From contig NC_090321.1 in NCBI RefSeq assembly GCF_040869045.1, positions 34,531,426 through 34,595,425 on the forward strand: a stretch of DNA of 64,000 nucleotides. The letters are read 5' to 3'. The notes below the pieces were generated by a model. It made no database searches. It was not told the origin of the DNA and saw nothing but the letters and a program-made list of their open reading frames with translations. Positions 44,863 to 56,844 of the stretch are shown here, one piece after another. The number at the start of each line of letters is the position of its first letter. The first letter of the stretch is position 1. The position numbers were made by a program, and so were the translations under genes. The DNA is from Eurosta solidaginis (lineage: Eukaryota > Arthropoda > Insecta > Diptera > Tephritidae).

Positions 44863-45828
44863 TATTATTTTGTTGATAAATTATTACTACATTTACTTTT
44901 TATCCTCCTAATTAACTAACAAAAAAAAAAAAAAAAAAAAAAAAAAATTAAGTAACTAAAAAATACAAAAAACTGACTCAAAGTTAAAGGATGCGAAATT
45001 TGAGTGGAGTCTGCAGCCTGAATAAAAAAAAAAAAAATAGTACGCAACCAATCAGCTTTGTTCGAAACAAATAATTTAAATTACATTAAAAACTATATAA
45101 AGTTTATAAATACGTACATATTGCGGTACTTTTCCCACTGCATTATTCATATATTTTTACGCACAACTACAGTTAAGCAGAATGTGAAGGCGTGGCTCTC
45201 AAGTTAATGCACTCCACTAAACCAGATAATGATTATCCCTACATATATAAATAAACGAATAAATACTAACAAACTCTACAACAACAAAGGCAAAAAATCG
45301 AAGCTTAAGGTTGCTCATGAGCGTTTCGCCACTATTCTCTCTCACTTTCAGCTAGTGCTGTCGAAAGCTTACTAACTGGTCAACGGTTATGGATTACCTA
45401 CTGGTAGAAAAATGGTTCACAAATGTGGACTAATATGTTCTAAATATCCGTTTTTAGTACTGACCCTGTTTTTTAAATTATTTATGAATACCGATCTTCT
45501 GAAGATTGGTGGTGTCAATTGGACAGGTTGGTTACCAACCAGCCGATTCCTATTGTGCTGTATAAGCTTTTTCAGAAATTTTTCTATTCCAGTAAAAAGG
45601 TACCTATGCATATTTTTTGTATTCAGGGTGCATTTCACCGAGCTCACACAGCTTACCAAAAGTTATTGTTATTATGCTACAATGTTATTTTTATTATGCT
45701 ACTATTGTTATAATGCTACAATTAATTTATATAAAAAAGTTCAGGATTTTGTGCAAATGATCTAGAATCATTTCATTGCAAATTTCTGTAGCATTTTATT
45801 TACAATACACTATCAAAATCTATGGCTA
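44863..45828. other. intergenic, no gene
   Basis: Poly(A) run at ~44922-44947. An open frame at 45412-45765 has no recognised motif and is not called. Confidence 0.5.
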
Positions 45829-46787
45829 CACTCAGAGAAAAGCGCGGTTCTAAAATCCAGCACCACCGGACTCAATTCAACCTTTTCATATTCTTACTTT
45901 TTTGTTCTTGAAAAACGAACGACCTGTTCTCAAAACAACACCCTTGTTCTTGAGCTGACAACCATGTTCTTGAAAAGGGAACGGTTGGTCTTAAAATATG
46001 AACAAATGTTCTATTAATGAGAACAATGTTCTTAAATTAAGATCAAGAAAAAAAAAAACGGTACAATTCGTGTGGACTACAATGTTAAATACAACATTCG
46101 GCACAAACTATCAAGAAGTTATAGTGGCTCAGCGACTATTATGTTGCGGTAGCGATCGTGTGGCGCGAATTCGATCACCGTCAAACTCTGAAGTGTTATA
46201 AAACAATTTTTTATATTCTATTTTTTAACTCCTTTTTTTCGTTCAGTTCCATTCAGGTAATTCTCAAACTCGTTGTGAAATGTTTTAAAAATATATTCAG
46301 ATTGCATCACCAAATAAGAAAGATGTCTGTTATCGAGCAATCTATGAGAAATGCATATTATGCGTTTTTTCAAACCTTTTGGCATTTAATAATAGTTTTT
46401 TGTTATTAATATTTCTTATTAATAACAAACAAATTATTTATTAATAAAAAATAAATATATAAATGGGTAATAATTAAAAAATTATCTTCCTCCCACCTAT
46501 GATCAAGCACAAACCGTTCTTCAATTGAGACCGAAAACTGTTATATCGAACAAAAAACGTTCTCGAAGCGTGAGAACAAAAAAATCTTAAATCAAGCCCA
46601 AGTAGTGCTTGAAATGAGCACAGAAGGTTCACACATCAATACCAAAGTGGCCATAAAATACGAACTGTTCTTAAAACAAGCCCATAGGTCACGAGTTAAG
46701 AAAAAACGTATTTAACAGACTTTTGTCAACGAATGTTCTTAACTTTGAACTTGTTTCGTTCGTATAGAACGATTTTTTCTCTGAGTG
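45829..46787 (+). mobile_element. TA-flanked MITE 'CACTCAGAG', copy 4 (959 bp)
   Basis: Termini CACTCAGAGAAAAGCGCG and, inverted, CACTCAGAGAAAAAATCG, flanked by TA (45827-45828, 46788-46789). The tRNA-like core is mutated (TGGCTCAGCGA). It is inserted at the edge of the transposase-like pseudogene. Confidence 0.92.
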
Positions 46788-46789
46788 TA

Positions 46790-47605
46790 GGGATTGTCCG
46801 CAAACTGTTTATGAACGGGTCTGACGATGTCAGCAATCTGTGCAGCAAATCCAAGTTACTACAAATTCTTGACTTTTATGTGGTGAAAAGTTCACGATAT
46901 TTTCGTGCATCTTTGTTTCTAGACTGTTGAGCTTCTTCCGAAAGTTGACCAATAGGAAGAATAGCAGACACGGTTATCAGAATTTTATGTACGCTAACTG
47001 GCATATTGTACCAAGCATATTCCGATAAATATAGTACCTTTGTCTCTGTCACATAGTGGTGAAAACCTTCAGAATTTGTTTGAAACCCACATCCTATGCA
47101 TGCAAGTTTGTATGAAACCTTTTCAAAATATTGATGTTTATGTCGGTTATGTCTGATGTTACTTCAGGATCTCCAAAGAATCTTCTCGCAGTGTTGTCAT
47201 CATTTGTATTGCCAGTTTTTGCTTTGGCATATCAATCAAAAGACCAACTTCTTTCCTGAATCTATTTTGGAGATGTTCTTTCTTCTTTTTCATCTTTTCA
47301 TTATTTTCTTCGCCCCGCACACACCAGGTCTTCATTTCCATTCGATAAGCGATGTGTAGCATACATTCCATGCATCGTATCTAAGAATGTAAAGGGGAAA
47401 TTCCGAAAGCAAGCATGCTTTTGTCAACATTTCGCTCGGACAGGGCTCGCATATTGTTCATACCTTTTGGAGAAGCCCCACATATGTAGCACTTTTGCGA
47501 TGATGTATATGCCGACAGAGCGTTAGGTGGACTTTTATGTGATGTATACATGCATATGTATATTCCCGAAGCACTCAATTGCTTAGAAGTATCACCCATA
47601 ATATA
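46790..47605 (-). pseudogene. decayed transposase-like protein, C-terminal part
   Basis: Minus strand. 47381-47600 encodes KCYICGASPKGMNN and then FGISPLHS. 47159-47370 encodes ECMLHIAYRMEMKTWCVRG, then KKEHLQNRFRKEVGLLID. 46800-47060 encodes YAWYNMPVSVHKIL, then ILPIGQLSEEAQQSRNKDAR and LLTSSDPFINSLR. These follow, in order, a conserved protein I remember from many insect genomes as an uncharacterised transposase-like family (CxxC followed by SPLHxWIR). I cannot name the superfamily safely. Several stops and frameshifts and the missing N-terminus show it is dead. A MITE abuts its 3' edge. Confidence 0.6.
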
Positions 47606-48372
47606 CAACCCTGAGGTAGGCGTGCATACATAACAAGTTGATGGTATAAGTGCACAACTCGTTAACTATGGGAAAACTCATATGACAAACAAGGAAGGCT
47701 ATTCAGTGCACAAGTTTCCTTTTTCTGGGTTTTTACCATTTCAGGTATAACTGTCTTTTTTGAGATCTAGCATTGTAGACTTGAAATGAGGACATTCATT
47801 TGATAAGTCACTGCGCTTCATGAGCGAGGGCATAGAGACATTAAGTTGTCGATTACAAAGAAAAACGCAAAATTTCGCAATGGTTTGTTTTTTTATCTGA
47901 AATTATATGAAATTACCTTTAATGTGTATGTATTCGTTCAATGGAATTGGGCAGAATCAGGCAAGTTTTATTCTATTGCAAACTAAAAATTTTGTATGCT
48001 TACCAAACTTTTAGTGGCTGTCTAAAACAAAAAAAATTTAATTTAAAAAAATGCCTACGTAGCTCAGACTTACGAATGCTGTTATAAACTATCCAAGTAT
48101 GTTAAATAAAATAGTTTTAAGCCAAAACAGTTACCGAAAATCCACCACGTGGCCACAAATTTGGTCAACCATTTTGGACTGTGAAATGATTTTACACTTG
48201 TTTCAATTATCCAAGTTTCATAATGCTTATCATGGTGATCGTGGGCTTCTTACTTTGATTTGTATACATTTTCTTACCAGTTGGTTATTAATGTGTTGCA
48301 TGTCAAAACATTTTTGAGATTGGAGAACATTGTTTTTTGGACTTTTGGCATCCTAAAAGTGAAAAAAGTTAC
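47606..48372. other. intergenic, nothing recognised
   Basis: Might include the decayed upstream part of the transposase-like gene, but no motif was found. Confidence 0.4.
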
Positions 48373-48732
48373 ACGGTGCGCCGTGATGTGTTGGTAGCAT
48401 ACTCCGCCATTCACACAGTAGATCCTGGGTCCACGCCCTGGGAAAAGTAACATCAAAATTGTAGAAACAAGTTTTTTCAATTAGAAGAAACTTTTTCTAG
48501 GCGGAGTCGCCTCTCGGCAGTGTTTGGCAAGCACTCCGAGTGTATTTCTGCTATGAAAAGCTCTCAGTGTAAATTTATCTGCCTTGCAGATGCCGTTCGG
48601 AGTCGGCATAAAAAAAGTAGGTCATGTCTCGCCAATTTGTAGGAAAAATTAAGAGGAGCACGACACAAATTGGAAGAGAACCTCGGCCAAAAATCTTTTC
48701 GGGGGTTATCGCGCCTTAAATTTTTTTTATTT
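48373..48732 (+). mobile_element. tRNA-derived SINE, copy 5
   Basis: Head CGCCGTGATGTGTTGGTAGC, box-B-like GGGTCCACGCCC (mutated), full body and T-rich tail. More diverged than copies 2 and 4; no clear target duplication. Confidence 0.88.
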
Positions 48733-49137
48733 AATCAATTTATAAAATCGCGTAAACATACATGAGTATACAAAAAAAAAGAGGCCTAATCTTCCGAGAA
48801 CCAAATTTTGTGTACTGCCTTTAGTTTTCCAAATGGCTATTCAATTAGATAAAACAAGTATTTATTCAATTAGATATTTTATTTAAATTTTCTGAAATCT
48901 TAATCTGTTTTCACACAGATGGCTTATTGAATAATAAAGGCAGTTTTCTACATTAAGACGCTTATTGAGCTCAATCTTCCCTACAAAATTCGAATCTGTA
49001 ATTATTTCATTAGTAGCTAAGCGAATGCCGAATGAAATCAAAAGCACAATGCAACTCTGTTGGGAGCGTTCAGTTTCTTAGTTTTTGGTGTGTTCAGTGC
49101 TTAAAAATGTTATTTGTCAAAGTAAATGTCATTGTCT
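48733..49137. other. intergenic, nothing recognised
   Basis: AT-rich; no gene. Confidence 0.5.
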
Positions 49138-49332
49138 GGATGGCGGAACGATACAAGGTGGCCGCATCGAACAGCTGATTATAACCTTTTTTTATTTGAT
49201 TTGATACATCAACTTCCGGTGCAGTACGATTTTGACATTTGTACATCGAATTTACAAAAATAAAGTACATGGAATTCTTATTTATGTATGTAGGTATGTC
49301 ACCATGCTGCCACCTTGTATCGTTCCGCCATG
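49138..49332. mobile_element. ~195-bp MITE with ATGGCGGAACG termini
   Basis: ATGGCGGAACGATACAAGG at 49140 and its inverted copy at 49313-49331 (perfect for about 23 bp). Flanks share ATTGTCT (49131-49137 and 49333-49339), a probable 7- to 8-bp target duplication. An ORF across it is an artefact. Confidence 0.88.
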
Positions 49333-50899
49333 ATTGTCTATCATATAGCATTGTCATTTTATTCGCTTGACATTTCATCCTTCATACTAATCGAGCAGTT
49401 ACTTCTGTGTGAAAGCAAAAAATTTACGAATTCATTAGAAGGTGAAATGAGATCATTAAGTTTCTGTGTGAAAACAGTATTAAACTATCAAGTGATAAAA
49501 TTAATCAACAGCAACATCACTATCCGCTCAAAGCGGCCAGCCAGCATGATTATTTCTCCAGCAAGTACTCAGTAATGCTCTGCTCTCGCTGTCATTTAGC
49601 CTCGTCTCAAATTTGATCGTTGCCATTGCTAGCGGCAACAATACTCACTGCATCATGAACACATTTGCTGTTCACTATGACTCTTGCTTTTGTATTCTTT
49701 TTTTTCTCTCACCAACATGACGGGCGCTACTTTGATATCAAACCGGTTAATATTCGTAACACCACCACCACCCAAGCGCATGCATACAACAACAAACACA
49801 TGCATATAAACAATGCCCGCCTTCTTTCCATACAAATGTAAGCGCACATTCATATGTGAGCTGGTAAGTGAGCGCCCTGCACTATTCTCCATTATTAACA
49901 CCACCACCACCGCCACGACCATTGCATATGAAGTTACAAAAACAACAAACGTGCCTGCGTACAATTCTAAATTCAACCCAATCGCGTCGCAGCAATTCGT
50001 TAACGCTTCTTCTTTGCTTTTGTACACGCGGCTTTTGTTATTGTAATTTGGCTTTGGTTTGTTGATTTTATTTGCTTATTTCTTGTTGTTTGTTAGTTTA
50101 TTTGTGCTTGCGCTTTTTATTTTGTATATTATTTTTTTGATTGTTTGAAGGGGGAGCGCCACAACCAGTTTTACAGTGTGGCATTGATCGCGCGCCCGTT
50201 TTTGCTTTTGTGCAACGCGCCACCACGCGATTTTATTAATTTATGCTCGCGCGCTCTTTTAGTTGTATGCCGAATGTCGTACGGCCTGATCGCTAGATTA
50301 CGGCGCGAGTGTATCCAACATAAACTTATCGAACATACGTAATACGTAACGCAAGCGTATTTTTTTGGTTTTGTTTTGTATTAAACGTGAAAGAAATGCC
50401 AACAACAAAAGTGGCTGAAATCGTTGTGGTTTGAACGTTGTCAAAGTACTGATTTCCGTCGGATATCGAGCGGCGTGTGCGCGCGATAACAACGTGTTGA
50501 CAAAAACAGCAGATGGCGAGCTTTTCAAATATCTACATTTAGAACCGCATTTAGGTATTTTCATACGAAACCGCATATGTGCTAGTTAAAAAAAAAAAAA
50601 AAAAAAACAACACAAGATTTATCGATTTCGTAAAAATTTGTAAACTAAGAAGAATTCTTTTTTTTATAAAACGCTGTTCTGTTTTTAATAATCTCAAAAT
50701 GTATGTGAAGATTAGTTAATAAAAAATTTTCTTCGTAATATCTACCAAAGTCAATGCAATGCATTTTAGACAATTTTTGATTCAAATAAGAAAAAAGAAT
50801 ATAAACAAAACAAAGTGCTAAAAACAAAAATTTAAATAAATTAAAATAATATTATTAAAAGTTCCTCCCGAAACACTAAGCTAATCTTTCTCACTTAAA
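49333..50899 (+). promoter_or_regulatory. gsb-n: upstream / 5' region of gsb-n (promoter not pinpointed)
   Basis: About 1.5 kb before the start codon has no recognised transposon except short A-runs. It includes a GC- and CpG-richer block (about 50150-50330 and 50455-50515, with GCGCGC motifs) that contrasts with AT-rich surroundings. It must hold at least part of the 5' UTR. No TATA box, initiator or start site could be assigned. Confidence 0.45.
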
Positions 50900-50966
50900 A
50901 TGGATATGACCAGCGCAAACTCGCTAAATATGCGAGCACCTTTCTTTTCGGGATATCCTTTTCAAG
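50900..50966 (+). CDS. gsb-n: gooseberry-neuro ortholog, coding exon 1
   Basis: This exon encodes the first 22 residues plus one base of a paired-domain transcription factor, a nuclear DNA-binding protein that acts in segment-polarity and CNS patterning in Drosophila. The reading starts MDMTSANSLN and ends YPFQ. A start of the form MDM.SAN and a GYPFQ just before the paired domain are what I recall for Drosophila gsb-n, while gsb itself starts differently. The exon ends ..TTCAAG followed by a consensus donor gtaagt at 50967, leaving phase 1. Exon 2 resumes in the matching phase (67 + 314 nt = 127 codons). The ATG has A at -3 and no better upstream in-frame start. The 5' UTR and transcription start were not identified. 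Phase, splice sites and protein identity agree, so confidence is high. Confidence 0.9.
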
Positions 50967-50999
50967 GTAAGTCAGATATGAAGACATCGTTATCAAAAA

Positions 51000-52740
51000 T
51001 TGGCGCGATTTTGGCCGTTGTGTCACAAACTTCGCCAGCTAGGCTTGTTTTGTGAGAACCGGCACCAATTGGGAGCATCAGCGGAGAATAAGTGTCCTTC
51101 TACGAGGTCTGCCCTGTATTTTGTTCCAAAAATGCGTGCAAATAGGAGCGTATTCAACATTCGCATAGCATGACCCAGCCAGCGAAGCCTTTGTGCATTT
51201 AGACTTCTTATACTTGTTGTAGCGGGAAGGAGACCCCACGAAAGTTTGTGGAGAGTTGTATTTTTGTTGATAATCTTCTGCCATAGTTGGAACCTGTACG
51301 TTTCGGATGTAAATGAGGAAAAGACAAAGTACTTGCTATCATCCAAGAAAGAAAAGGCGCCTTGGCAGCCACGTAACTATTGATGGCTTTAAATTCCACA
51401 CCGAGTAGCACTTCATCTATCTATGTAGAAAGCAGCGAAAACAATATGAGCTTAGAAATTAAACGGAGAGTAATTATTGACAACACTGGACTTAGTAGGC
51501 AATTGAAAAGTAAAGTCCTCTTTCAAATCACATGTATGGTGAGGATCATGGAAAGTGTCGAGAGAAGATGAGATGACTCTTGAGTGTGCGAGAATAAAAT
51601 GTCTCTGGAAGATGTATGGTCCTGTCCGTAATGACGACGGGGGGCTTCGAAGGAGGTAAATTGATGAGCTTTACGCAGATATGAAGATAGTGCATCGAAT
51701 TCGCTGGCTATCTCATGTACTGCGAATAGATGAAAACGCTCCGGACAAGAAGATATCATGCAGTTTGAAAGCAGCGGAACGTGTGGACCTCCATTGAGTT
51801 GGTGGAGGTAGGTGGAGGAAGGCTTGACCTTCCTTTGCGCTTCCACGATAGCTGTCGTGACTTGTTCCGAAATATCGAAAATCGCTTCGGCGTTACAATC
51901 AATTGCGATTTTAGTCGCTGCGAAAAACGCATATATTCTCCGATACTCATCGTCGGCATCACTGAGAGGGCAATAAATCTACAGGAGAACTTTTCTCTCG
52001 AGCACTTCGAACTCCGTCTCTGACACCGAGCCATTCATCATGACAAGTATATGAGAGACTAATAGAGCGTGAGCTTTGTTTGTTCCCTTTGAATCTCTTG
52101 GGCTTTTGGTCGGTGAACTGCGTAAAGCTCATACATCTCATATGATCTTCTCTCTCGGTACTCGCTCTCGGCATCCTGGATAGGACCATAAATCTTCCGG
52201 ATAAATTTTTACTCGCCCACTCTAGGATCTATCCTATCGTCCCTCGGCTGAGTCTATCACTATGAGTCATACACCAGGACAGGTATGATGGAAAAAACAA
52301 AGAGCGTAATTTTTGTTCATCGGCGAAGCATTTTACGTTTTAATTGGCCACTCAGTCCAAAGAAGCACTTGTTGGCAAGAGCAACTCTCCGTTTGATTGT
52401 TAGTGGGTTATATTCCTAGACAGAATTGAACATCTAGTTGACAATCGCAAAAGTTAAAACTAATACTATAGCCATCCAGAAGCACAACTTATCGCTCCTA
52501 GTCGGAGCATAGGGCGGAGACGAACGCTCTTCAGCGACTTCTATCAGTCGCTAAACGTCTTATTTCATTCCAGGTGGCAGTGGAAGAGCTCTCATTGAAA
52601 ATCGTACGCATCCAAGTTTGTCGAGGACGTCCCCTGCGTCGGCTTCCTTGTGGATTACATTGGAAGGCCATTTTGGCAACGTTGTCATCTTCTCTGCGGA
52701 GAGTGTGACCGATTCAACCCCACTTACGTTTTTTAATTTC
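51000..52740. mobile_element. gsb-n: LINE ORF2 fragments in both orientations (gsb-n intron 1)
   Basis: Minus: 51010-51410 (LNAQRLRWLGHAMRM). Plus: 51430-51770 (SLEIKRRVIIDNTGLSRQL, then CLWKMYGPV-like text). Minus: 52040-52430 (CFFGLSGQLKRKMLRR, then KFIRKIYGPIQDAESEYR). Minus: 52500-52670 (NPQGSRRRGRPRQTWMR, then TWNEIRRLATDRS). All belong to the post-RT region of the RTE-like family also at 19300 and 30180. Rearranged, with many stops. Confidence 0.7.
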
Positions 52741-53299
52741 AGTGTAGATTGGGGGGTTGTTCGTGAGTGACAGTAGATCGGCGTTGGTTATCGTTCTTGG
52801 CCAGAAAATACGGCAGACTTTGATTGTAGAGCCTACATGATTTTCACCGTCATTGCGGTTCCTAGATAGACGTCTTTCACAGTTTCGAGTTTAGATGACT
52901 GAAGATTGACATGGTCAAAAGAAGATGGCTCGCAGAATTCCAATTTAATAAGTCAAGCTGAAAACCTTGGCCGTCAAGCGACTAGATTATTCACTTACTC
53001 AACAAGTAGTAGGAACTGATGCGCGTGAGATTAAGAATGAAGTTGGTTTCTTCAACTCGGGGCAATGGGACCTCCCACACTACCACTCGAAGACATTTCT
53101 AGCCTCAGTGAGTGCCGGCTCATTCGTCCCGCTGTATGATTTCATAGGAATTCTCAATCAAACACTTGCTTTCTGTATTAACTTAAAGAGCGAAATATTC
53201 ACCTTCCCTAACTCTGCAAGCCCGTCGAAAATCCATGTGCCCAGAAATCTGAGTAATTTTTCCTGTAGTCCTGGAAATCAGCAGAGAAAGTGACGAATT

Positions 53300-56060
53300 G
53301 ACTTGTAGTTGTTATTGCAGCAGTGCTTCGCCCCATCCAATAGGTGCGACCGATCACAAATTGTCATCAATATCCTCTAACGGGAGTCCAAGGAAACTTG
53401 CAGTTTCAACAGGGGTGGACCATATGAGAGGGGTGTTAGAGGCGTTGTTTCCACATAACAATTAAAGAGATGGTTGGTGTCATGTGGGGACATATTGCAA
53501 GCGGGGTATACATTTTGTATGTCAGTGTTGATTCTGGATAGGTAAGAGTTTAACCTGTTACAGTATCCAGATCGAAGTTGAGCTAGAGTGACTCGCGTTT
53601 CCCTGGGGAGTATGCATTCCTTTCCGCTAGTTTTTGGTACTGTTCTTTGAGTACTGGATTCACGGGGCAATTCCTGGCATATAGGGCCGACGCCTGTTTG
53701 TGGAGTTCGCTGAGGACCTGTTCTGAGTTCTCAGGTGCCGTATTTCCTCATAATGCTTTCGGAGATGACGCCTTATACCCCTGGGTGGTGTTGGCTCATT
53801 TATCAGATGTCTGTTGGGACGCCCAGGTTTCTGGTCATTCAACAGGAACTATTTGGTTAGCATCTCATTTCTCTCCCTGATTGGAAGTATTCTCGCCTCA
53901 TTATGTAGGTGGTGTTCTGGGGACATAAGAAGGCAGCCCAGCCCGTGGCGGTTCTGAGAGCAGTATTTCGGCAGGCCTGTAGCTTCTTCCAGTGAGTAAT
54001 TTTTAGGCTTGGCGACCATATAGGGGACGCGTAGCATGCAATCGGCTGGCCAATTGCTTTTCAAGTGGTAATGAGCGTTTCTTTGTCTTTTCCCCAAGTA
54101 CTGCCAGCAAGAGATTTGAGGATTTTATTACGGCTCTGGATTTTCGGTACAATTGCGGCTGCATGCTCGCCAAAATGTAGATCCTGATCAAATGTCACAC
54201 CCAAGATTTTGGGGTGTAGAACAGTCGGTAGCGTAGTGCCATCGACGTGGATGTTTAAAATGGTCGACATTTGGGACGTCCATGTTGTAAATAAGGTCGC
54301 GGAGGATTTAGCCGGTGATAAGTCCAGGTTTCGCGAAGCGAAAAAACTAAAGAGATCAGGGAGATAGCCGTTTATTCTGTTGCAAAGCTCATCGATATGT
54401 GGGCCTGGGCCTGTGGCCATTATTGTGCAGTCATCGGCGTAGGAAACGATTGTGACTCCTTCAGGTGGCGAAGGTAGCTTTGATATGTAGAAGTTAAACA
54501 AAAGTGGGGTTAGGACACCACACTTTGGCATCCCTTGTTTAATTCTCCTTGGTTTTGATGTTTCGTTCCTAAATTGCACCGATGCCTGCCGACCACCCAA
54601 ATGATTTGGGGTCCACCTTTTAAGAAATGGGAGAAGGGTAGACCCTTCCAGGTGTTGCAGTAACGTGCCATGGTTGACCATATCAAAAGCTCTTGATAGG
54701 TCTAGCGCAACGAGTACTGTTCTATGGTGGGGGTTTTGATTTAAATCGCAATTTATCTTGGTGCTAATGGCATTTAGCGCGGCGGTGGTGCTATGGAGTT
54801 TTCTGAAGCCATGCTGATGACAGGCTAGCTGCAAATTTGCTTTGACAAAGATGAGGGGAGTAAAATGGCTTCAAGCGTCTTGGCTACTGCCGATAGGAGA
54901 GATATCGGGCGATATGACTCTGTTACGTTAGCTGGTTTCCCAGGCTTTAGTAGCGGGACCACCTTGGCCATTTTCCATTTTTCGGGAATGACAAAGGTGA
55001 AAAGAGACAGGTTGAAGCCATGTGCTAAATATTTGAACCCCTCTTACCCTAGGATTTTAAGCATCGGCATGGCTGTGCCGTCTGGGCCCACTGCTTTGGA
55101 TGGTTTAGCATGACCGACGGCATCCTCAACCCTCTTTGGCGGTGGTGGTAATTTGAGACGCGCTGAATTTATGTTTATGTGCGTGTCTGTTGGCCATCCG
55201 TCTTTCTTTGTCGACCGTAGAATGCATTATATATTGTCGGCAGAAAGCGCTCGCGCATTTTTTCGCATCCGAGAGCACTCGCCAAAGGCGATATAAACTT
55301 TGTCATTGTGCCTAGACGGATTCGATAGGGACTTTGCGGTGGACCAAAGTTTACCTATACGGGCAAGGGGGTTACAGCCGCTTAGGTGCTCCTCCCATTG
55401 CGCCCGCTTGTGTTCATCCACAAGCAATCTGATGCGTTGGTTTATATCCCTTATTTGGGGGTCACCGGGATCGAGCTGTCTTGTAAGATCACGTCCTCTC
55501 ACTAAATTTGCGGCCTCTACCGGAAAGTGAGGCCGAATTTCGGGAATTCTACCGGCGTGAATGAAGCCAGCCGAGGCGGATTCAATGACCTTGCGGAAAG
55601 CACGCTCTCCTTGGCGAGCATCAGTCGGGATTGGGACGGCAGCAAAGCGGTTATCTGTAAAGGATTTGCATTCGTCCCACTTTCCTTTTTTGAAGTTTAT
55701 GAAAGTGCGTTTTTCTGTGACGATGAAGTCGGCGGTACACTCGAGCGAAATAAGTATAGGCAGGTGGTCAGATGCCAATGTTACCATCGGCTGCCAGTTG
55801 ACGCAGTGAGTCCTGCGCTCACGATTGATATATCCTGACGAATTGACTCTTTTGCCTTCTCATCCTCACAGTGTCTGCAGAAGGAGCTTGTTGATAAGCA
55901 CCACCGTCAGAGCATCGTTGCAATAGCGCAATGAACTGTGATGCCACACTGTCCCTGCAGATTGGTTTAGCTTTAGAAGACAGCTAGTTCCTTTCTTATC
56001 CAAACGTGATCTGGACCTTTCGATCTCGCACCCATCCCGGTTGGTCATTGGACAGCAAGT
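53300..56060 (-). mobile_element. Jockey-like LINE, 5'-truncated, minus strand (gsb-n intron 1)
   Basis: Reads from the end of the endonuclease through the RT to a C-terminal segment. The 3' end has CAATAACAACTACAAG (near 53305 in sense), typical of (CAA)n-tailed LINEs. It lies antisense to gsb-n. A plus-strand fragment of the same family is at 39400-39960. Confidence 0.85.
53377..55840 (-). pseudogene. Jockey-like LINE ORF2 (EN end, RT, C-terminus)
   Basis: 55227-55787 encodes VTLASDHLPILISLE, then EKRTFINFKKGKWDE. 54840-55110 encodes KMAKVVPLLKPGKPAN and a YRPISLLSAVAKTLE-type segment. 54061-54834 is a 257-codon open frame with HQHGFRKLHSTTAALNAI, VLVALDLSRAFDMVNH, GMPKCGVLTPLLFNFY (the usual PQG is PKC here) and VSYADDCTIMA. 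53377-53670 encodes RSGYCNRLNSYLSRI, then PHDTNHLFNC. The substitution of the PQG glutamine and several frame breaks mark it as dead. It is known to act as a self-mobilising reverse transcriptase in this family. Confidence 0.85.
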
Positions 56061-56844
56061 CTGTCACACTAAGAAAGGCTCAACACCTCCGCACGATATC
56101 TGACTTTAGCATCGACCTCCATCTGGAGGACACTGAGTGAGTCAAGATATCGGTACGATTGATTTAGCTGCAAATGCTTTGACTCAACCAGCTTGTCAGT
56201 GGCGCGCCTTACAGATGTTTTCCGATCGTGAACGCGTTTAGTTTCCAACGAAAATCCAGGTCAAATTTAGATGTCAGCGGAATTTTGAAGTCTTATCAAC
56301 ACACCATATCCTTTGGGCTACGTACATTTGAGCCAAGGGATCTGTGTGAATATTTCCAGAAATGATGTGACCTAAGCAAGACCCGGTTAGATTTCTGTAG
56401 TGCATGTGGGCGGAAGTATGTAGTCCGCGTCTGGATACAGCTTCAATACACCTTTGTATAAAATTTCAACAGACCTGATCCTTATTGCATTGAACATCGG
56501 GATGCGCTGATTTTAGCAATCCCGTCCATCACAATCTTTCCAGCTGTGCATTGGCCTTTCTATAGCACTCAATGTCAACTGAGGCTCTCTTAGCCCTGAA
56601 CCCACACTAATCTTTCATCACTGCTTTTGCCTAGCATAATCCTAAGCTATTTAAGCCTTTCTGAGTGTATGAGCGACATTTCTTTCAGTAAATGTTATGA
56701 GCTCTAAGGTCTAGAATACATTTGCCATTTTCCGGGCCGAAGTATTTCTAGTAATTGCCATAATATTGCAGTGCTTTCTTCTGTAACTCCTTATTAATTA
56801 GCTTTTCGAATACATTTTTACTAAAAAATTCCTTTTTCCCACAG
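56061..56844 (+). other. gsb-n: end of gsb-n intron 1
   Basis: Nothing recognised except the polypyrimidine tract and acceptor (CCTTTTTCCCACAG) just before exon 2. Confidence 0.5.

Noticed and set aside
45412..45765. 117-codon open frame
   Set aside because: Its second half is low-complexity YYC/NATI translation; no motif recognised.
16908..46200. Functional tRNA gene inside the TA-flanked MITE
   Set aside because: Box A and B are present, but the D- and T-stems do not pair convincingly and the sequence is repeated with the MITE; called tRNA-like only.
49094..49378. 94-codon minus ORF
   Set aside because: It spans both inverted termini of a 195-bp MITE and so is an artefact.
1..50000. The neighbouring gooseberry (gsb) gene, expected next to gsb-n in Drosophila
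   Set aside because: No second paired-domain or homeodomain sequence is visible on either strand.
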